From Staphylococcus carnosus (GTDB lineage: Bacteria; Bacillota; Bacilli; Staphylococcales; Staphylococcaceae), in contig NZ_UHCT01000001.1 of the NCBI RefSeq assembly GCF_900458435.1, positions 1,550,001 to 1,614,000 of the forward strand: 64,000 bases of DNA. Reading direction: 5' to 3'. Both the position numbers and the translations under genes were made by a program. Positions 61,000-64,000 of the stretch are shown piece by piece; position 1 is the first letter of the stretch; the number at the start of each line of letters is the position of its first letter. The notes below the pieces were generated by a model. That model did not search any database. It had not been told where the DNA came from and was given only the letters and a program-made list of their open reading frames with translations.

Positions 61000-63609
61000 T
61001 TATTTTAATTGGTTTTGAAGTTCACTGAGTTTATTGAGAGCTTGAAGCGGTGTCATATTAGAAATATTAATTTTTTTCAACTCAGCTTCAATCTCACTTT
61101 CAACAGGCGGTGTTTCAAATAAATCGAAAGCACCTTGTTGGAACTGTTCAGTCTCAGGTTCTTTTTTATCTTGAATATCTTCTATTTCAGGTTCTCTAAC
61201 AAAAGATTCAGTTTGCTGCAAGTGGCTGATTTGAGGCTGCGGTTTATCTTTTTCTTCAAACGCATCTAAAATCACTTGCGCACGTTCAATCACACGGTCT
61301 GGCAAATCAGCAAGTTTAGCAACTTGAATACCGTAGCTGTCATCTACTGCACCATCTTTTACTTTATGCAAGAAAATCAATTCGCCTTGATATTCATTTG
61401 CTGCTACATGCACATTTTTCAAACACTCAAGTGATTGATCTAGCGTTGTCAATTCATGATAGTGTGTTGAAAATAGCGTTTTGGCATGTGAAGTTTCTGC
61501 GACATATTCAATCATAGCTTGTGCTAAAGCTAATCCATCAAATGTAGATGTGCCACGCCCAATTTCATCAAAGATAATTAAACTATCTTCTGTGGCATAT
61601 GTTAAAGCTTTTTGAGCCTCTAACATTTCGACCATAAACGTACTTTTACCAGACACTAAATCATCAGCAGCTCCAATACGTGTGAAGATCTGATCAAATA
61701 TCGGTAATACAGCGGAACCGCAAGGTACGTAAGCTCCCATTTGCGCCATTATACTTATAATCGCCACTTGACGCATATACGTCGATTTACCTGACATATT
61801 CGGTCCAGTAATTAAATAAATAAATTGATCATCATCAAGACGGCAATCATTCGGTACGTAATCATTATAATCCATCACACGCTCTACAACCGGGTGTCTT
61901 GAATCCACTAAATCCAATGTTTTGTCATCGCTGAATTCAGGACGCACATAGTTATATTTTTGTGCAATTTCAGCGAAACTTTGCAGACAGTCAATCTCTG
62001 AAATTAATTTCGCCTGTTTCTGCAAACGTTCAGTATACGCTTTAACCTCTTCCCTCAATTGCGCAAAAAGTTGATATTCCAATTCAACTGCTTTATCTTC
62101 AGCACCTAAAATAATATCTTCTTTTTCTTTTAATTCATCTGTAATAAAACGTTCCGCATTAGAAAGCGTTTGTTTGCGGTTATAACCAAAATCTGCAGGT
62201 TCGAAGCCTTTTAAATTCGCACGTGTAATTTCAATAAAATAACCGAATACTTTATTGAAGCTGATTTTTAATGATTTGATACCCGTACGTTCACGTTCTT
62301 TCGCCTGAAGCTGTGCTAACCATTGTTTACCGTTGACTGAGGCTTCTAAATATTCATCTAGCTGCTGATTGAAACCTTGTTTGAACAACCCGCCATCTTT
62401 AACAGAAATCGGCGGTTCCTCAACTAAGCTTTTTTCAAGTAAATCCAACAAGTCATTCAAGGGTTCTAATTGACGGAATTGTTCTGGCAATGCATCATCA
62501 AAATCATCTAATAATGCTTTAATATTCGGTATCTCAGCAATTGAATGTTTAAGTTGAATTAAATCTCTCGCATTCACATTACCGTAACTCACTCTGCCTA
62601 CTAAACGCTCAATATCATATACTTGATTCAAGTAATTTCTAAGTGTATCACGTTCGATAAAACGATCAATCAATTGAGAAACCGCATCTAATCGTTCATT
62701 AATAGCTTGTTTATAAATCAATGGACGGTCAATCCACTGTTTTAAACGACGTGCTCCCATCGGTGTTTTCGTTTCATCCATCAACCATAGTAACGTTCCT
62801 TTTTTAGACTTCAAACGTATACTTTCTGTTAATTCAAGGTTACGTTTCGCGTAATAATCCATTTTCATATAATCTATTGCTTCATAAACTTGTGCATCTT
62901 CAATATGATTCATATTACGTTTTTGAGTATGATGAATATAATCGAGTAATAATTGGACGGCTTGATGCATCAGTGTATCTTCAACTTGATTCACTTCATA
63001 TGCTTCATTACTGATTTCATCAACTACAGTGATTGTTTCAGTAGCTAGACTCATTTGTTGTTTCAAACTCTCACTGACTTGATCAGCAGCAACGATTTCA
63101 TTTGGGTTGATAGTTGTTATTTCATTTAATAACATACTTTCATCATTGAATTTCGTTACTTTCAACTCACCTGTAGAAACGTCACAGTAGCTCACTGCAA
63201 TCGTTGCACCGTCTTTAATAAAACTCAAAATATAGTTGTTTTGTTTTTCATCCATACCGCCTTGATTCATAATCGTACCAGGCGTAACAACGCGAATGAC
63301 TTCTCTTTTCACCATTCCTTTTGTTGTTTTCGGATCTTCCATTTGTTCGCAAATCGCGACTTTATAGCCTTCATTAATTAAAGTTTCGATATAACTTTCA
63401 GCTGAATGATAAGGTACGCCGCACATAGGGATAGGATTTTCTTTTTTTGCATCACGTTTTGTCAACGTGATTTCTAAGACTCTGGATGCTTCTTTAGCAT
63501 CTTCAAAAAACATTTCGTAAAAATCGCCTAATCTGAAAAATAATAAGCAGTCTTGGTATTGTGATTTTATCTTTAAATATTGCTGCATCATCGGCGTTAC
63601 ATTTGTCAT
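61000..63609 (-). CDS. mutS: DNA mismatch repair protein MutS
   Basis: 869-residue mismatch-recognition ATPase. The Phe-x-Glu mismatch wedge is in [13 protein letters not shown]; the lever/clamp region follows; the C-terminal ATPase has [15 protein letters not shown] (Walker A), [17 protein letters not shown] (Walker B/signature) and [11 protein letters not shown]. An acidic linker (about 800-845) precedes the C-terminal helical tail. ATG 63609 is chosen by agreement with the S. aureus protein; AAGGAATG lies about 13 nt upstream. First gene of mutS-mutL-glpP. Confidence 0.97.
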   Translation of the reverse strand: MTNVTPMMQQYLKIKSQYQDCLLFFRLGDFYEMFFEDAKEASRVLEITLTKRDAKKENPIPMCGVPYHSAESYIETLINEGYKVAICEQMEDPKTTKGMVKREVIRVVTPGTIMNQGGMDEKQNNYILSFIKDGATIAVSYCDVSTGELKVTKFNDESMLLNEITTINPNEIVAADQVSESLKQQMSLATETITVVDEISNEAYEVNQVEDTLMHQAVQLLLDYIHHTQKRNMNHIEDAQVYEAIDYMKMDYYAKRNLELTESIRLKSKKGTLLWLMDETKTPMGARRLKQWIDRPLIYKQAINERLDAVSQLIDRFIERDTLRNYLNQVYDIERLVGRVSYGNVNARDLIQLKHSIAEIPNIKALLDDFDDALPEQFRQLEPLNDLLDLLEKSLVEEPPISVKDGGLFKQGFNQQLDEYLEASVNGKQWLAQLQAKERERTGIKSLKISFNKVFGYFIEITRANLKGFEPADFGYNRKQTLSNAERFITDELKEKEDIILGAEDKAVELEYQLFAQLREEVKAYTERLQKQAKLISEIDCLQSFAEIAQKYNYVRPEFSDDKTLDLVDSRHPVVERVMDYNDYVPNDCRLDDDQFIYLITGPNMSGKSTYMRQVAIISIMAQMGAYVPCGSAVLPIFDQIFTRIGAADDLVSGKSTFMVEMLEAQKALTYATEDSLIIFDEIGRGTSTFDGLALAQAMIEYVAETSHAKTLFSTHYHELTTLDQSLECLKNVHVAANEYQGELIFLHKVKDGAVDDSYGIQVAKLADLPDRVIERAQVILDAFEEKDKPQPQISHLQQTESFVREPEIEDIQDKKEPETEQFQQGAFDLFETPPVESEIEAELKKINISNMTPLQALNKLSELQNQLK

Positions 63610-63915
63610 GATTCTTAATCATTCCTTCTATCTTCGGTTTAATTCTGTTTGAATTTAATATATTTTATACATTTTTGATGTAATAAGCAATCAATACACA
63701 TTACGTTTCTCTTAACTCATCTATTTTAACAAATTCTTAGTTTTCATACGAGTTTCAAATTTTACGACATATTTATTCGAATCATCTTATCATTTTAGTT
63801 AATTGATTATAAATATGTAGTAAATCTATATGAATTTATAGTTAAAATTAATATATTGCGTATTTGTTTTTGATATATTAATTATAGACTTAATAAAGGG
63901 AGATGAAGTTTCAAT
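63610..63915. other. 306-bp divergent intergenic region upstream of mutS
   Basis: Very AT-rich, no ORF. It must carry the promoters for mutS and for the secreted-protein gene. Several weak -10-like words occur near 63870-63890, but I cannot choose among them. No known operator was recognised. Confidence 0.5.
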
Positions 63916-64000
63916 ATGAAAAAACGTAAGATTTTAGTTACATCAGCAGTACTATCTGCATCTATTCTTCTAGGTTCTCAAGGGGCTTTAGCAAGCGGCG
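63916..64000 (+). CDS. Secreted protein, N-terminal signal peptide only (cut by window edge)
   Basis: The first 28 codons of a gene beginning at ATG 63916 behind GGGAGATG. The visible part reads MKKRKILVTSAVLSASILLG (then SQGALASG): a positive N-terminus, a hydrophobic core and a signal-peptidase I site after ALA. This is a typical Sec signal of an exported staphylococcal protein. The mature domain is outside the window, so the product cannot be named. It is divergent from mutS. Confidence 0.75.
   Translation, partial: MKKRKILVTSAVLSASILLGSQGALASG

Overview
This 64-kb window is chromosomal DNA of a low-GC Firmicute and almost certainly a Staphylococcus. Nearly every protein reads as a staphylococcal orthologue, and the gene order (mutS-mutL-glpPFKD-lysophospholipase-miaA-hfq-gpx-hflX-glnRA ... 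nuc-aspartokinase-hom-thrC-thrB ... rpsN-guaC ... lexA/sosA-tkt-sbcDC-mscL-opuD-acnA ... parEC-alsT-glcT) is, from memory, the conserved order in S. aureus. The glucose locus has two adjacent PTS permease genes behind glcT (glcT-glcA-glcB). That arrangement is known from Staphylococcus carnosus, so S. carnosus or a close relative is the most likely source; the species is inferred. I see no rRNA or tRNA genes, CRISPR arrays, insertion sequences or prophage.

Layout. 1-5.1 kb: the glucose PTS module glcB (cut by the window edge), glcA and the antiterminator glcT, with an antiterminator/terminator leader before each permease. 5.2-11.4 kb: alsT (AGCS symporter), parC and parE. 11.7-18.1 kb: plsY, a cysteine-less HesB/IscA-fold protein, a thioesterase, aconitase and a BCCT betaine transporter. 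18.5-24.4 kb: mscL, sbcC-sbcD, a 28-residue membrane peptide gene, a CcdC-like protein and an UPF0154 protein. 24.6-29.3 kb: transketolase, a DUF896 protein, the divergent SOS pair sosA/lexA and a CAP-domain protein. 29.3-33.3 kb: guaC, divergent rpsN and rpmG around a Zur operator, a LysP-like permease and an unknown 104-aa protein. 33.4-39.1 kb: an HAD phosphatase and the threonine genes (hom-thrC-thrB, with aspartokinase divergent). 39.2-42.9 kb: a block of poorly characterised genes (nucleotidyltransferase-like, stand-alone DeoR-type sensor domain, SarA-family regulator, membrane NERD protein, siderophore-binding fold without export signal). 43-46.2 kb: membrane-anchored thermonuclease, small unknowns and a cardiolipin synthase gene broken by an exact 91-bp tandem duplication. 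46.4-53.8 kb: glnR-glnA, a PLP enzyme, hflX, glutathione peroxidase, hfq, miaA and a lysophospholipase-like hydrolase. 54-63.6 kb: the glycerol regulon glpP-glpF-glpK-glpD behind mutS-mutL. The window ends in the start of a secreted-protein gene.

Much of the regulation can be read directly: GlcT-type leaders for glcA and glcB; GlpP-type leader terminators before glpF and glpD with a perfect catabolite-response element on the glpF promoter; LexA boxes in the sosA/lexA divergence and before parE; a perfect Zur palindrome before the zinc-free S14 gene; and a perfect GlnR operator (plus a near-perfect CodY box) before glnRA. Most genes are followed by strong intrinsic terminators, often bidirectional between convergent genes.

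The most notable anomaly is the 91-bp duplication in cls. Next are the unusual gene block at 39-43 kb, the absence of katA from the interval between rpmG and the amino-acid permease, and an unexplained leader terminator upstream of alsT.
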